From Isoptericola croceus (GTDB taxonomy: Bacteria > Actinomycetota > Actinomycetes > Actinomycetales > Cellulomonadaceae), in the NCBI RefSeq assembly GCF_029382255.1, contig NZ_JARLLG010000001.1:248001-312000 (forward strand): a DNA stretch of 64,000 nucleotides, written 5' to 3'. The position numbers and the translations under genes are program-made. Within the stretch, counting starts at the first letter, position 1; each line of letters opens with the position of its first letter. Of the stretch, positions 41,740 through 50,007 are shown piece by piece. The notes below the pieces were generated by a model. It did no database searches, had not been told where the DNA came from, and was given only the letters and a program-made list of their open reading frames with translations.

Positions 41740-43713
41740 GTGAGCACCACACCTGCCCTGCCCAAGGTCCGCGCCTCCGAGCTGGTCGGCCGTGGCTGGC
41801 TCAACACCGGCGGACGCAAGATCACGCTCGCGGACCTGCGCGGCAAGGTGGTCGTGCTCGACTTCTGGACCTTCTGCTGCCTCAACTGCCTGCACGTCCT
41901 GGACGAGCTGCGTGAGCTCGAGGAGTCTCGCCGCGACGAGCTCGTCATCATCGGCGTGCACTCCCCGAAGTTCGCGCACGAGGCCGACCCGGACGCCCTC
42001 GCCGCCGCCGTCGAGCGGTACGACGTGCGCCACCCGGTCCTCGACGACCCGGAGCTGACCACCTGGGACGCCTACGCGGCCCGGGCCTGGCCCACCCTGG
42101 TGGTCGTCGACCCCGAGGGGTACGTCGTCGCGCAGATGGCGGGGGAGGGGCACGCGTCGGCGGTCGCGGCGATCGTGGACGAGCTGGTCGCGACGCACGC
42201 AGCGAAGGGCACTCTGCACCGCGGCGACGGACCGTACGTCCCCCCGACGCCGGAGCCGAGCACGCTGCGGTTCCCGGCCAAGGCGGTGGAGCTGCCGGGC
42301 GGCAACCTCCTCGTGGCCGACGCCGGTCACCACTCGCTCGCCGAGCTGGCGCCCGACGGCGAGACCCTGGTGCGGCGCATCGGCTCCGGCGAGCGCGGGT
42401 TCGTCGACGGCGGGCCCTCGACGGACGGGAGCCACGGCGCGCAGTTCAGCGAGCCGAACGGCCTGTGCCTGGTGCCGGTCGAGCTGCGCGAGCGGCTGGG
42501 ATACGACGTGCTGGTCGCGGACACGGTGAACCACGCGCTGCGCGGTGTACACCTCGGGTCCGGCCGGGTGTACACCGTGGCCGGGACGGGGCGCCAGTAC
42601 ATGATCGGCGGGCAGGAGAACGTCGCCGCGCCGGGCGAGGCGCCACAGGCGCACGGCAGGGACGACCAGTACCCGCCCACGTGGGTCAACCTCTCCTCGC
42701 CCTGGGACGTCGCCTGGTCCCCGGACCTCGCCGCGTTCGTGGTCGCGATGGCGGGCAGCCACACGCTGTGGGTGTTCGACCCGGAGCAGCCCTCGCTCCG
42801 GCTCCTCGCCGGGACGATGAACGAGGGCCTCGAGGACGGCCCCGGAGCCGATGCCTGGTTCGCCCAGCCGTCCGGTCTCACGCCGTCGCTCGACGTCGAC
42901 GGCCGCCCCGACGGCGGGATGTGGCTCGCCGACGCCGAGACCTCGGCCCTGCGCCGCACCGCGCCGGACGGTGCCGCCGGCATCCGGGTGAGCACCGCCG
43001 TCGGGCAGGGACTCTTCGACTTCGGGCACCGTGACGGATCGGCCGACCAGGCGCTGCTGCAGCACCCCCTCGGGGTCGCCACGCTCCCCGACGGCAGCGT
43101 CGTCGTCGCCGACACGTACAACGGCGCCCTGCGCCGGTACGACCCGGTGACCAGGGAGGTCACCACCCTGGCCACCGGCCTCGCCGAGCCGAGCGACGTC
43201 GTCGTGCAGGCCGACGACGACGGCGGCACCGTCCATCTGCTGGTGGTCGAGTCCGCCGCTCACCGGCTCACCCGCATCGCCCTGCCCGCCGACCTCGCGG
43301 GCGAGGTGCTCGACGGCGGCGCGCACCGCGTCGCCCGCACGGCCACGGACATCGCACCCGGCGCGCTGCGCCTGGACGTGCCGTTCACCCCGGCGCCCGG
43401 CCAGAAGCTCGACGACCGGTTCGGTCCCTCCACCGAGCTGCGCGTCAGCGCGACGCCGCCGGGCCTGCTGCTCGACGGCGCGGGTGTCGGCACCGCGCTG
43501 AGCCGCGTCCTGCGCATCGACCCCGACGTGGCCGAGGGTGTGCTGCACGTGACCGCCAAGGCGGCCTCCTGCGACGAGATGCCGCTCGGCCCGGACGGTG
43601 AGCCGGCCCCGGACGTGTTCCCTGCCTGCCACCTCGCCCAGCAGGACTGGGGCGTCCCGGTATGCGTGGCGTCGGGCGGCGCATCCGAGCTGTGCCTCCC
43701 GCTGCGGGGCTGA
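41740..43713 (+). CDS. Thioredoxin-like/NHL-repeat protein (NHLRC2-like)
   Basis: 657 residues. The N-terminal thioredoxin-like domain (about 10-160) has LDFWTFCCLNCLHVL, a CxxC active site at Cys47 and Cys50 preceded by Cys46. A six-bladed NHL propeller follows at about 175-510 (repeated VADAGHHSLAEL, VADTVNHALRG, VADTYNGALRR). A C-terminal beta domain ends the protein. The architecture is that of NHLRC2. It is cytoplasmic with an unknown redox role. GTG start at 41740. The end converges on the next gene 13 bases away. Confidence 0.88.
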   Translation: MSTTPALPKVRASELVGRGWLNTGGRKITLADLRGKVVVLDFWTFCCLNCLHVLDELRELEESRRDELVIIGVHSPKFAHEADPDALAAAVERYDVRHPVLDDPELTTWDAYAARAWPTLVVVDPEGYVVAQMAGEGHASAVAAIVDELVATHAAKGTLHRGDGPYVPPTPEPSTLRFPAKAVELPGGNLLVADAGHHSLAELAPDGETLVRRIGSGERGFVDGGPSTDGSHGAQFSEPNGLCLVPVELRERLGYDVLVADTVNHALRGVHLGSGRVYTVAGTGRQYMIGGQENVAAPGEAPQAHGRDDQYPPTWVNLSSPWDVAWSPDLAAFVVAMAGSHTLWVFDPEQPSLRLLAGTMNEGLEDGPGADAWFAQPSGLTPSLDVDGRPDGGMWLADAETSALRRTAPDGAAGIRVSTAVGQGLFDFGHRDGSADQALLQHPLGVATLPDGSVVVADTYNGALRRYDPVTREVTTLATGLAEPSDVVVQADDDGGTVHLLVVESAAHRLTRIALPADLAGEVLDGGAHRVARTATDIAPGALRLDVPFTPAPGQKLDDRFGPSTELRVSATPPGLLLDGAGVGTALSRVLRIDPDVAEGVLHVTAKAASCDEMPLGPDGEPAPDVFPACHLAQQDWGVPVCVASGGASELCLPLRG

Positions 43714-43726
43714 CCCCGGCGCCCGC

Positions 43727-44728
43727 TCAGGCCCCGAGCTCGTCGAGCATGCGCTCGAGGTTGCCTCGGGCGGTCGCCGCGTACCCCTCGACCCAGTCGC
43801 CGGTGTAGGCGCGCGGCACGATCTCGACCACGAGCAGGCACGCGAAGTAGGCCCGGTACAGCCGCAGCCGGGTCCAGGCCGCCGGGTCGCCGGCGCCGGG
43901 CGCCCCGTCCCCGAGGCCGAGGTCCCCGCCGGCGTCCCGGTACCCGGCAAGCACGTCGGGGTCGACGGCGCCCACCCCGAGCTGGTCGGCACCCACCAGC
44001 TCGAACACCGGGTCGCCCCACAACGCGCGCTCGGCGTCGAGCACGGCGGCGAGCCCGTGACCCGTATCACCGGCCGGGTCGAGCAGGATGTTGCCGGGCC
44101 AGAGGTCGGCGTGCACGAGCCGCGGCGTGGTGATGGTGGCCAGCACCTCCCGCCCGGCGGCGACGGCGGCGCGCAGCCGGGCGTGCGGCAGCGGCACGTC
44201 CCACCGCTCGGCGTCCGCCAGCGCGGCCTCGACCATCGCCGCGAACGCCTCGGGCCAGCTGGTCCGGCTGAGCCCTGACGCCGGGGCCGGGTAGCCGTAC
44301 CGGTCGCCGGTGATCCGGTGCAGGCGTGCCATGACCGCCCCGAGCTCGCGCCTGACCCGGATCGTGGCGGCCGGGTCGAGGTCCAGGTCGCTCCACAGCA
44401 CGCCCGGCACGTGCTCGGTGACGACCACGTCCCCGTCGACGTGCTCCCGGCTGCCGTCCTCGTGCAGCACGGCGGGCACGGGCAGGCCGGCCCGGTGGGC
44501 GAGGCGGTAGACACCGGCCTCGGTGCCCGAGATCCCGTGCTCGTACCGCAGCAGCCGGGAGGGGGCCGCACCGGTCACCTTGGCCACCACGCGGCGGCCG
44601 TCGGTGAGGTCGACGCGGAGCACGGTGGCGAACATCCCGCCGGCCAGCGGCTCGACCTGCCGCACGGCCCCGACCGGCGCCAGGACGGCCGCGACCTGGT
44701 CGTCCGTGACGGCGGTCTTGGTCAGCAC
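43727..44728 (-). CDS. Aminoglycoside-phosphotransferase-family kinase
   Basis: 333 residues of the APH/choline-kinase fold. The catalytic loop is HADLWPGNI (His206, Asp208, Asn213) and the metal Asp229 is in LDAERALWGDP. The N-lobe has Lys50 in VVAKV. Such proteins phosphorylate aminoglycosides, sugars or protein amines such as fructosamines. Resistance cannot be inferred from sequence. The GTG at 44728 has no clear ribosome site, so the start is provisional. Confidence 0.82.
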   Translation of the reverse strand: MLTKTAVTDDQVAAVLAPVGAVRQVEPLAGGMFATVLRVDLTDGRRVVAKVTGAAPSRLLRYEHGISGTEAGVYRLAHRAGLPVPAVLHEDGSREHVDGDVVVTEHVPGVLWSDLDLDPAATIRVRRELGAVMARLHRITGDRYGYPAPASGLSRTSWPEAFAAMVEAALADAERWDVPLPHARLRAAVAAGREVLATITTPRLVHADLWPGNILLDPAGDTGHGLAAVLDAERALWGDPVFELVGADQLGVGAVDPDVLAGYRDAGGDLGLGDGAPGAGDPAAWTRLRLYRAYFACLLVVEIVPRAYTGDWVEGYAATARGNLERMLDELGA

Positions 44729-44784
44729 GCGCCGAGCGTAGCGGCCCGCCGTCGTGCCGGGTAGTGCCCCGGCGAGCGCCGAGG

Positions 44785-45465
44785 TCAGGCCAGGCCGCAC
44801 TCGCGGGCGACCACGGCCGCCTGCATCCGGGAGGGCACCTGCAGCTTGGCCAGCACCCTCGACACGTGGGTCTTGGTGGTGGCCTCGGAGATGACGAGCT
44901 CGGCGGCGATCTCCTGGTTGGACAGCCCGCGCCCGAGCGCGGCGAGCACGTCCGCCTCGCGCGGGGTGAGCCCGTCGAGCCGGGGGTCGCCCGGCGTGGG
45001 CGCACGGGGATCGGCGGCCGACGGCGGCGGCACCTCCCCGAGGCGGGCCAGCACGCGCCGGGTCACCTCGGGGGCGAGCACACCGTCACCGGCGGCGACC
45101 TGTCGCACGGCCCGGAGCAGGTCGGCCGGTTCGGCGGACTTCAGCAGGAACCCGGCCGCCCCGGCCCGCAGGGCGCCGTCCACGTACTCGTCGAGGTCGA
45201 ACGTGGTGAGCACCAGGACGTCGGCCAGGGACTCCGCCACGATCGTGCGGGTGGCGGCGATGCCGTCCGTGCCGGGCATGCGCAGGTCCATGAGCACGAC
45301 GTCGGGCCGCAGCGCCCGTGCGTTGGTGACGGCGGCGTCGCCGTCGGCCGCCTCGCCGACGACCTCGACGTCGTCGGCGGTCTGCAGCAGGAGCCGCAGG
45401 CCGGCGCGGATGGCGGCGTGGTCGTCGGCGACGAGCACGCGGACGGTGCGAGGGGGCACGGTCAT
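44785..45465 (-). CDS. LuxR/NarL-family response regulator
   Basis: 226 residues. The receiver domain (1-125) has acidic residues Asp14 and Asp15, phosphorylation site Asp60 in LMDLRMPG, and Lys in LLKSAEP. The LuxR helix-turn-helix is at about 155-220 (LTPREADVLAALGRGLSNQEI). The start ATG overlaps the kinase stop (ATGA), so the two are a pair. Confidence 0.94.
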   Translation of the reverse strand: MTVPPRTVRVLVADDHAAIRAGLRLLLQTADDVEVVGEAADGDAAVTNARALRPDVVLMDLRMPGTDGIAATRTIVAESLADVLVLTTFDLDEYVDGALRAGAAGFLLKSAEPADLLRAVRQVAAGDGVLAPEVTRRVLARLGEVPPPSAADPRAPTPGDPRLDGLTPREADVLAALGRGLSNQEIAAELVISEATTKTHVSRVLAKLQVPSRMQAAVVARECGLA

Positions 45466-46730
45466 GGGGTGTTCTCCGGGGCCTCGCGCAGGGGGAGCTC
45501 GACCTGCACGGCCCAGCGTCCGGGTGGCGCGGACGCCGGCTGTGGACCCGCGCCGAAGGTCCCGCCGAGCGCCTCGGCACGCTCCCGCATCGTGAGGAGT
45601 CCGGTGCCGGCGCTGAACGCGTCGTCGGAGAGCGAGGTGGGGCCGGCCCCGGTGGGCAGTGAGTTGGCGACCTCGAGCCGGACCCGGTCGTCGTCCGCCC
45701 GGTCCAGCACCAGCCGGACCGGGAACCCCGGGGCGTGCTTGTGGGCGTTGGTCAGCGCCTCCTGGACGATGCGGTGCAGCGCATGGCCGACGGCGGCGGG
45801 CAGCGGCGCCGTGGCGACCCCTGCGGGGTCGTCGAGCCGGACGTCGAGGCCCCACGAGCGAGCTGTGTCCACGAGGGACTCCAGACGGTCCAGGCCCGCC
45901 GGCGCGGCGACCGGGTCGCGGGGCGCGTCGGCGCGCAGCAGCCCGATCATCGACCGCATCTCGGTCAAGGAGGCCACCGCGCTGCGGCGGACCTGGACGA
46001 GCGCGGCACGGTCCCCCTCGGCGTCCGGCGGGGCGGCCAGCGCGGCGCCGGCGTGGAGGGCGATGCTGGACAGGTGCGAGGCGATGACGTCGTGCAGGTC
46101 GCGCGCCATCGCCGTCCGCTCGGCCTGGACCGCCTCGTGCCGGTCCGCCGTGGCGAGCCGCGCCAGGTCGGCGGCGCGCTGGCGCTCGAGCTCGACGGCG
46201 CGGGCGGCCTCGTCCGCGCGGGCGCGCTCGAGCTCGGCCAGCTCGGTCTTCTGCCGCACGTTGTCGGCCCACCACATCGGCACGAGCAGGATCGCGGCGA
46301 GCTGGATCCCGGCGAAGACGAACACCTGGAGGCTGCGCGTCGCCTCGCCGGCGACGACCGCACCCGCCAGGCTGACCAGGACGGCGCCCGTCCACAGGGC
46401 CGTGCGCGCCCGCCGGGAGGACCACAGGGCCGCGGCGTACAGCAGGTCCCAGAGCACCAGCAGGATCGCCAGGCTGCCACCCCACACGAGGTCGAGCAGC
46501 GTCACCGCCACGCCACCGGTCAGGGCGAGCAGCGGGTGGGTGCGCTTGGCGAGGATGAGCAGGCACCCGGCCGCCAGCAGCGCCACGCGCCACCACGGTC
46601 GCGGCTCGACCGCCGCGAGCGGGCCGACGCTCGGGGCGATCCCGACCAGGCCGACCTGCAGGGTGACCAGGCCACCGACGAACGTCAGCAGGGCGGTGCG
46701 CACGTCCGCCCGGCGCTCGCTGGTGTCCAC
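45462..46730 (-). CDS. Sensor histidine kinase, HisKA_3 type
   Basis: 422 residues. The first ~155 residues form about five membrane segments with little outside the membrane, so the signal is probably sensed in the membrane. A coiled-coil linker follows (about 160-200). The phospho-accepting His213 is in MARDLHDVIASHLS. The ATPase N-box is IVQEALTNAHKHA and the G-box GTGLLTMRERAE. GTG start at 46730. It is divergent from the GAP membrane protein gene, a candidate target. Confidence 0.92.
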   Translation of the reverse strand: MDTSERRADVRTALLTFVGGLVTLQVGLVGIAPSVGPLAAVEPRPWWRVALLAAGCLLILAKRTHPLLALTGGVAVTLLDLVWGGSLAILLVLWDLLYAAALWSSRRARTALWTGAVLVSLAGAVVAGEATRSLQVFVFAGIQLAAILLVPMWWADNVRQKTELAELERARADEAARAVELERQRAADLARLATADRHEAVQAERTAMARDLHDVIASHLSSIALHAGAALAAPPDAEGDRAALVQVRRSAVASLTEMRSMIGLLRADAPRDPVAAPAGLDRLESLVDTARSWGLDVRLDDPAGVATAPLPAAVGHALHRIVQEALTNAHKHAPGFPVRLVLDRADDDRVRLEVANSLPTGAGPTSLSDDAFSAGTGLLTMRERAEALGGTFGAGPQPASAPPGRWAVQVELPLREAPENTP

Positions 46731-46849
46731 GCACCCATCCCAGCACAGCGCGCGCCGGGAGGGGTCACTCCAAGGATGTACGCCACGGACGCGCGCGATG
46801 GTCCTCCTGGGCGACGACGGCGCAGCCCGCCGAGCCGGAGGCTGGCGGC

Positions 46850-47656
46850 ATGGACTTCCTCGACCTCTCCGGCACCGCGGGGCTGCTGCCGATGCTCGGC
46901 GTCCTCGCCGTGCTGGCCCTGATCGACTCGACCAGTTTCGGCACCCTGCTCGTCCCCGTGTGGCTGCTGCTCGCGCCGGGACGGCCGCGGGCGGGCCGGA
47001 TGCTCCTCTACCTGGGCACCGTGGCGGGGGCGTACCTGGTGATCGGCGTGGCGATCATGCTGGGTGCCGGGGTCCTGCTGGACCGGTTCGACGGCGCGCT
47101 GGACTCGCGGCCGGTGGTGCTCGCCCAGCTCGCCGTGGGCGTCGGGTTGTTCGTGCTGAGCTTCCGGTTCGACGGCAAGCGGGCCGCCCGCCGGGAGGCG
47201 AGCGCCGGGCGGCCATCGCGCCTGGTGAGGTGGCGGGAGCGGGCGATGGGCGTCGAGCTCGCCGACGGCGTCCCTGCCGTGGGTGGGCCGCCGGGCGCCA
47301 CGGCGGTGTCGAGCGGCCGGTCGGTGCTGCCGCTCCTGGGCCTCGCGGTGGGTGCGGTCCTGCTGGAGGTCGCCACGATGCTCCCGTACCTCGCGGGGAT
47401 CGGGCTCATCACCGCCGCCGAGCTGCCGGCGCCCGCCCCGCTGGGCCTGCTGGCCGCCTACTGCCTCGTGATGATCCTGCCTGCCCTGGTGCTGCTCGCC
47501 GGGCGGCTGCTGGCGGCGCGGCAGATCGACCCGCTGCTGCGGCGCCTGGAGGGCTGGCTCACGCGGAACGCGGCCGAGATGACGGGGTGGGTGCTCGGGA
47601 TCGTGGGGGTGCTGCTGGGTCTCGACGCGCTGGGCCGGCTGGGCTGGGCGGGCTGA
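46850..47656 (+). CDS. GAP-family membrane protein (Sap/LysE-like)
   Basis: 268 residues with six hydrophobic segments. The N-terminal GTAGLLPMLGVLAVLALIDS and central IGVAIMLGAGVLL match GAP proteins, an actinobacterial family related to LysE and linked to export of surface lipids in mycobacteria. A charged loop of ~50 residues separates the halves (about 110-160). It is divergent from the two-component system. Substrate unknown. Confidence 0.83.
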   Translation: MDFLDLSGTAGLLPMLGVLAVLALIDSTSFGTLLVPVWLLLAPGRPRAGRMLLYLGTVAGAYLVIGVAIMLGAGVLLDRFDGALDSRPVVLAQLAVGVGLFVLSFRFDGKRAARREASAGRPSRLVRWRERAMGVELADGVPAVGGPPGATAVSSGRSVLPLLGLAVGAVLLEVATMLPYLAGIGLITAAELPAPAPLGLLAAYCLVMILPALVLLAGRLLAARQIDPLLRRLEGWLTRNAAEMTGWVLGIVGVLLGLDALGRLGWAG

Positions 47657-47743
47657 CGTCGGCGCCCTGACACGGTGGCGCGGGGCCTGCTGGCCGGGCG
47701 ATACCCTCCTGAGGTCCACGACCCGACCGGAGAGGCCGTACCC

Positions 47744-48166
47744 GTGACCGACCAGCAGCCGCCCGACGGCCAGCCCGACCCGCAGCAGCCGTACGCCCAG
47801 CCCTACCAGCAGCCGTACGTCCAGCCCGGGCAGCAGCAGCCGTACGCCCAGCCCTACCAGCAGGGTCAGTCGTACCCGCAGCCGTACGCCCAGCCCTACC
47901 AGCAGCCGTACGGCTACGCGGACCCGAACGCGAAGTCGAGGATCGCGGCGGGCCTGCTGGGCATCCTTCTCGGCACCCTGGGCATCCACCGCTTCTACCT
48001 CGGTTACACGGGGCTCGGCCTGACGATGCTGCTGATCTCCGTGCTGTCCCTCGGCTTCCTGACGTGGGCGGTGGCGATCTGGGGTCTGGTCGAGGGGATC
48101 CTGTACCTGACGGACAAGACCGGCAGCTTCTCCCGCGACGCCAAGGGTGTGCCGCTGCGCGACTGA
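47744..48166 (+). CDS. TM2-domain membrane protein with Gln/Pro/Tyr-rich N-terminus
   Basis: 140 residues from the GTG at 47744. Residues ~10-65 consist of PYAQPYQQ-type octapeptide repeats. The TM2 domain follows: KSRIAAGLLGILLGTLGIHRFY, then TMLLISVLSLGFLTWAVAIWG. The family's role is not established. The repeats resemble those in low-complexity cytoplasmic tails. A possible start at 47675 lacks support. Confidence 0.88.
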   Translation: MTDQQPPDGQPDPQQPYAQPYQQPYVQPGQQQPYAQPYQQGQSYPQPYAQPYQQPYGYADPNAKSRIAAGLLGILLGTLGIHRFYLGYTGLGLTMLLISVLSLGFLTWAVAIWGLVEGILYLTDKTGSFSRDAKGVPLRD

Positions 48167-48167
48167 G

Positions 48168-48809
48168 TCAGCCGAGGAGGGCCGGCAGCTCGGTCAGCGT
48201 GTCGACGACGTCGATGCCCCGGGCCTCGGGCCGGGCGGCGTGCAGGTAGCCCCACGGGCCGCGACGGACCAGCACCGGCCGCATCCCGGCGTCGGCGGCG
48301 GGGAGCACGTCGTTGTCGAGCCGGTCGCCCACGTAGGCGATGCCCGACGGCGGTACCCCGGTGAGCTCGGCGACCCGCGCGAAGAAGACGGGGTCGGGCT
48401 TCTCGACGCCCCACTCGTCGGAGGTGCGGATGCTGTCGACCGGCAGGTCCATGGCCTCCAGGGCCCGGCGCGCCTGCGGGGGCTGGTTGCCCGCGACGAC
48501 GACGGCGTACCCCGCGTCTCGCAGCGCGGCCAGGGCCGGGCGGACGTCGTCGTACAGGTCGTCGGCGTCGAAGTTCTCGCGCAGGCCGCCGGGCTCGTCC
48601 TGCGCCCACCGCGTGATCTCGGCGTGGACGTCGATCCCGGGGCGTGCGAGCTCGAAGGCGTGCTCGAGAGGTCGGTCGGTGGCGGCGCAGGCGCCGACGA
48701 GGCCCAGGAACGTGCCGCGGGGGACGCCGAGCCGGTCCGCCCAGCGGGAGAAGATCCTGGTCTCGTCGACGAGGGTCTCACCGACGTCGAACACCACCGC
48801 GCGCAGCAT
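48168..48809 (-). CDS. HAD-superfamily hydrolase
   Basis: 213 residues from the ATG at 48809. Motif I is FDVGETL with nucleophile Asp8; Gly replaces the second Asp (Asp+2), a pattern that occurs in part of this family. Motif III Lys is in GVEKPDP and motif IV is YVGDRLDND. Substrate unknown, probably a small phosphate ester. One base separates it from the converging TM2 gene. Confidence 0.87.
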   Translation of the reverse strand: MLRAVVFDVGETLVDETRIFSRWADRLGVPRGTFLGLVGACAATDRPLEHAFELARPGIDVHAEITRWAQDEPGGLRENFDADDLYDDVRPALAALRDAGYAVVVAGNQPPQARRALEAMDLPVDSIRTSDEWGVEKPDPVFFARVAELTGVPPSGIAYVGDRLDNDVLPAADAGMRPVLVRRGPWGYLHAARPEARGIDVVDTLTELPALLG

Positions 48810-48928
48810 GCGGCCGAGCCTAGCCCCCGGCACCGGACGGATGGCAGCGCGGAGGAGATGCGCGACCTTCGGGCGTCGGAGGTACGGTGTTCAGCGACCG
48901 TTCAGACCCCCCGCCTAAGGTGAGAAGC

Positions 48929-49786
48929 ATGACCGATCCGGCGATCCCTGTGACTCTGTCCACAGCCTCGGTCTACCCGCGTCGCGCGGCGTTCGCGTTC
49001 GAGTCGGCCGCCGAGATCGGCTACGACGGCGTCGAGGCCATGGTCTGGTCGGACCCGGCGACGCAGGACCCGAAGGCACTCTCGCGGCTCGCGGCGGACA
49101 CCGGCATGCCGATCCGCTCCATCCACGCCCCGACGCTGCTGGTCAGCCAGCGGGTCTGGGGGCGGTCGCCCGCGGACAAGCTCGCCCGTGCCGTGGACAT
49201 GGCCGGCGAGCTCGGGGCGCATACCGTCGTCGTGCACCCGCCGTTCCGCTGGCAGTATCGCTACGCGCGCGGGTTCGAGGAGCAGGTGCGCACGCTCAAC
49301 GCGTCCAGCTCGGTGACCGTCGCGGTGGAGAACATGTACCCGTGGCGCCCTCACTCTCGCCTCGACCGGGACCTGAAGGCCTACCTGCCGGGCTGGGACC
49401 CCATGGAGCACGGGTATGACGCCGTCACGCTGGACCTGTCGCACGCGGCGATCGCGCAGCAGGACGGGCTGAGCCTGCTGCGGGAGTTCGGTGACCGCCT
49501 GCGCCACGTGCACCTGGCGGACGGCACCTTCAACGCCCGGGACGAGCACCTCGTGCCCGGGCGCGGTGACATGCACTGCGACAAGGTCCTCACCGAGCTG
49601 GTGCAGTCCGGGTTCGACGGCGACGTGGTGCTGGAGATCTCCACCCGCAAGGCGTTCGACGCCCACGAGCGGCACACCGACCTCGTGGCCGGGCTCGAGT
49701 TCGCGCGTGCGTACCTGTCGCCGGAGCCCGTGCCCTACACGCCGCCCGAGCCGGAGCACCACCACCGGCCGGCCGACGCCTGGTGA
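48929..49786 (+). CDS. Sugar phosphate isomerase/epimerase-like TIM barrel
   Basis: 285 residues of the AP endonuclease 2/xylose-isomerase-like fold. Metal ligands are likely in VAVENMYPW, LDLSHAAIA, HVHLADG and VLEISTRKA. Such proteins act on sugars or cyclitols. It is not in an operon with the inositol genes, so the substrate is open. ATG at 48929. Confidence 0.87.
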   Translation: MTDPAIPVTLSTASVYPRRAAFAFESAAEIGYDGVEAMVWSDPATQDPKALSRLAADTGMPIRSIHAPTLLVSQRVWGRSPADKLARAVDMAGELGAHTVVVHPPFRWQYRYARGFEEQVRTLNASSSVTVAVENMYPWRPHSRLDRDLKAYLPGWDPMEHGYDAVTLDLSHAAIAQQDGLSLLREFGDRLRHVHLADGTFNARDEHLVPGRGDMHCDKVLTELVQSGFDGDVVLEISTRKAFDAHERHTDLVAGLEFARAYLSPEPVPYTPPEPEHHHRPADAW

Positions 49787-50007
49787 ATTCAGTCGGATAT
49801 CGGCTGAAAAGTGGGTATATAGCGCGCATCGAGCACTCGCTCATGCTTTCCGCTCTTTCCCGGAGCGGGTGAATTTCCGGCGAGATCGAGCCCCCGTTGG
49901 CGGACTTCCCCATCTTCGGATAGATGTGGTGATGTTGCCGCGGTCACATATTGCCACGGCTGAAGCCACGCTCAGCGACGGGCGTGACGAAACAGGGGGC
50001 TCAAAGC
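49787..50007 (+). promoter_or_regulatory. AT-rich leader region of the giant surface protein gene
   Basis: This 221-base gap is clearly lower in G+C than its neighbours. It contains a near-palindrome TTCAG...CTGAA (about 49789-49809) followed by GTATATAG, which can serve as a -10 box. The long leader may carry regulation. I recognised no known riboswitch. Confidence 0.45.

Noticed and set aside
41287-44571. A 1094-codon minus-strand frame across the NHL protein and the kinase
   Set aside because: It is the shadow of two well-supported genes, has biased composition and no ribosome site or domain.
43727-44728. Antibiotic resistance gene call for the phosphotransferase
   Set aside because: The fold is shared by many sugar and amine kinases; nothing in the sequence or surroundings shows aminoglycoside specificity.
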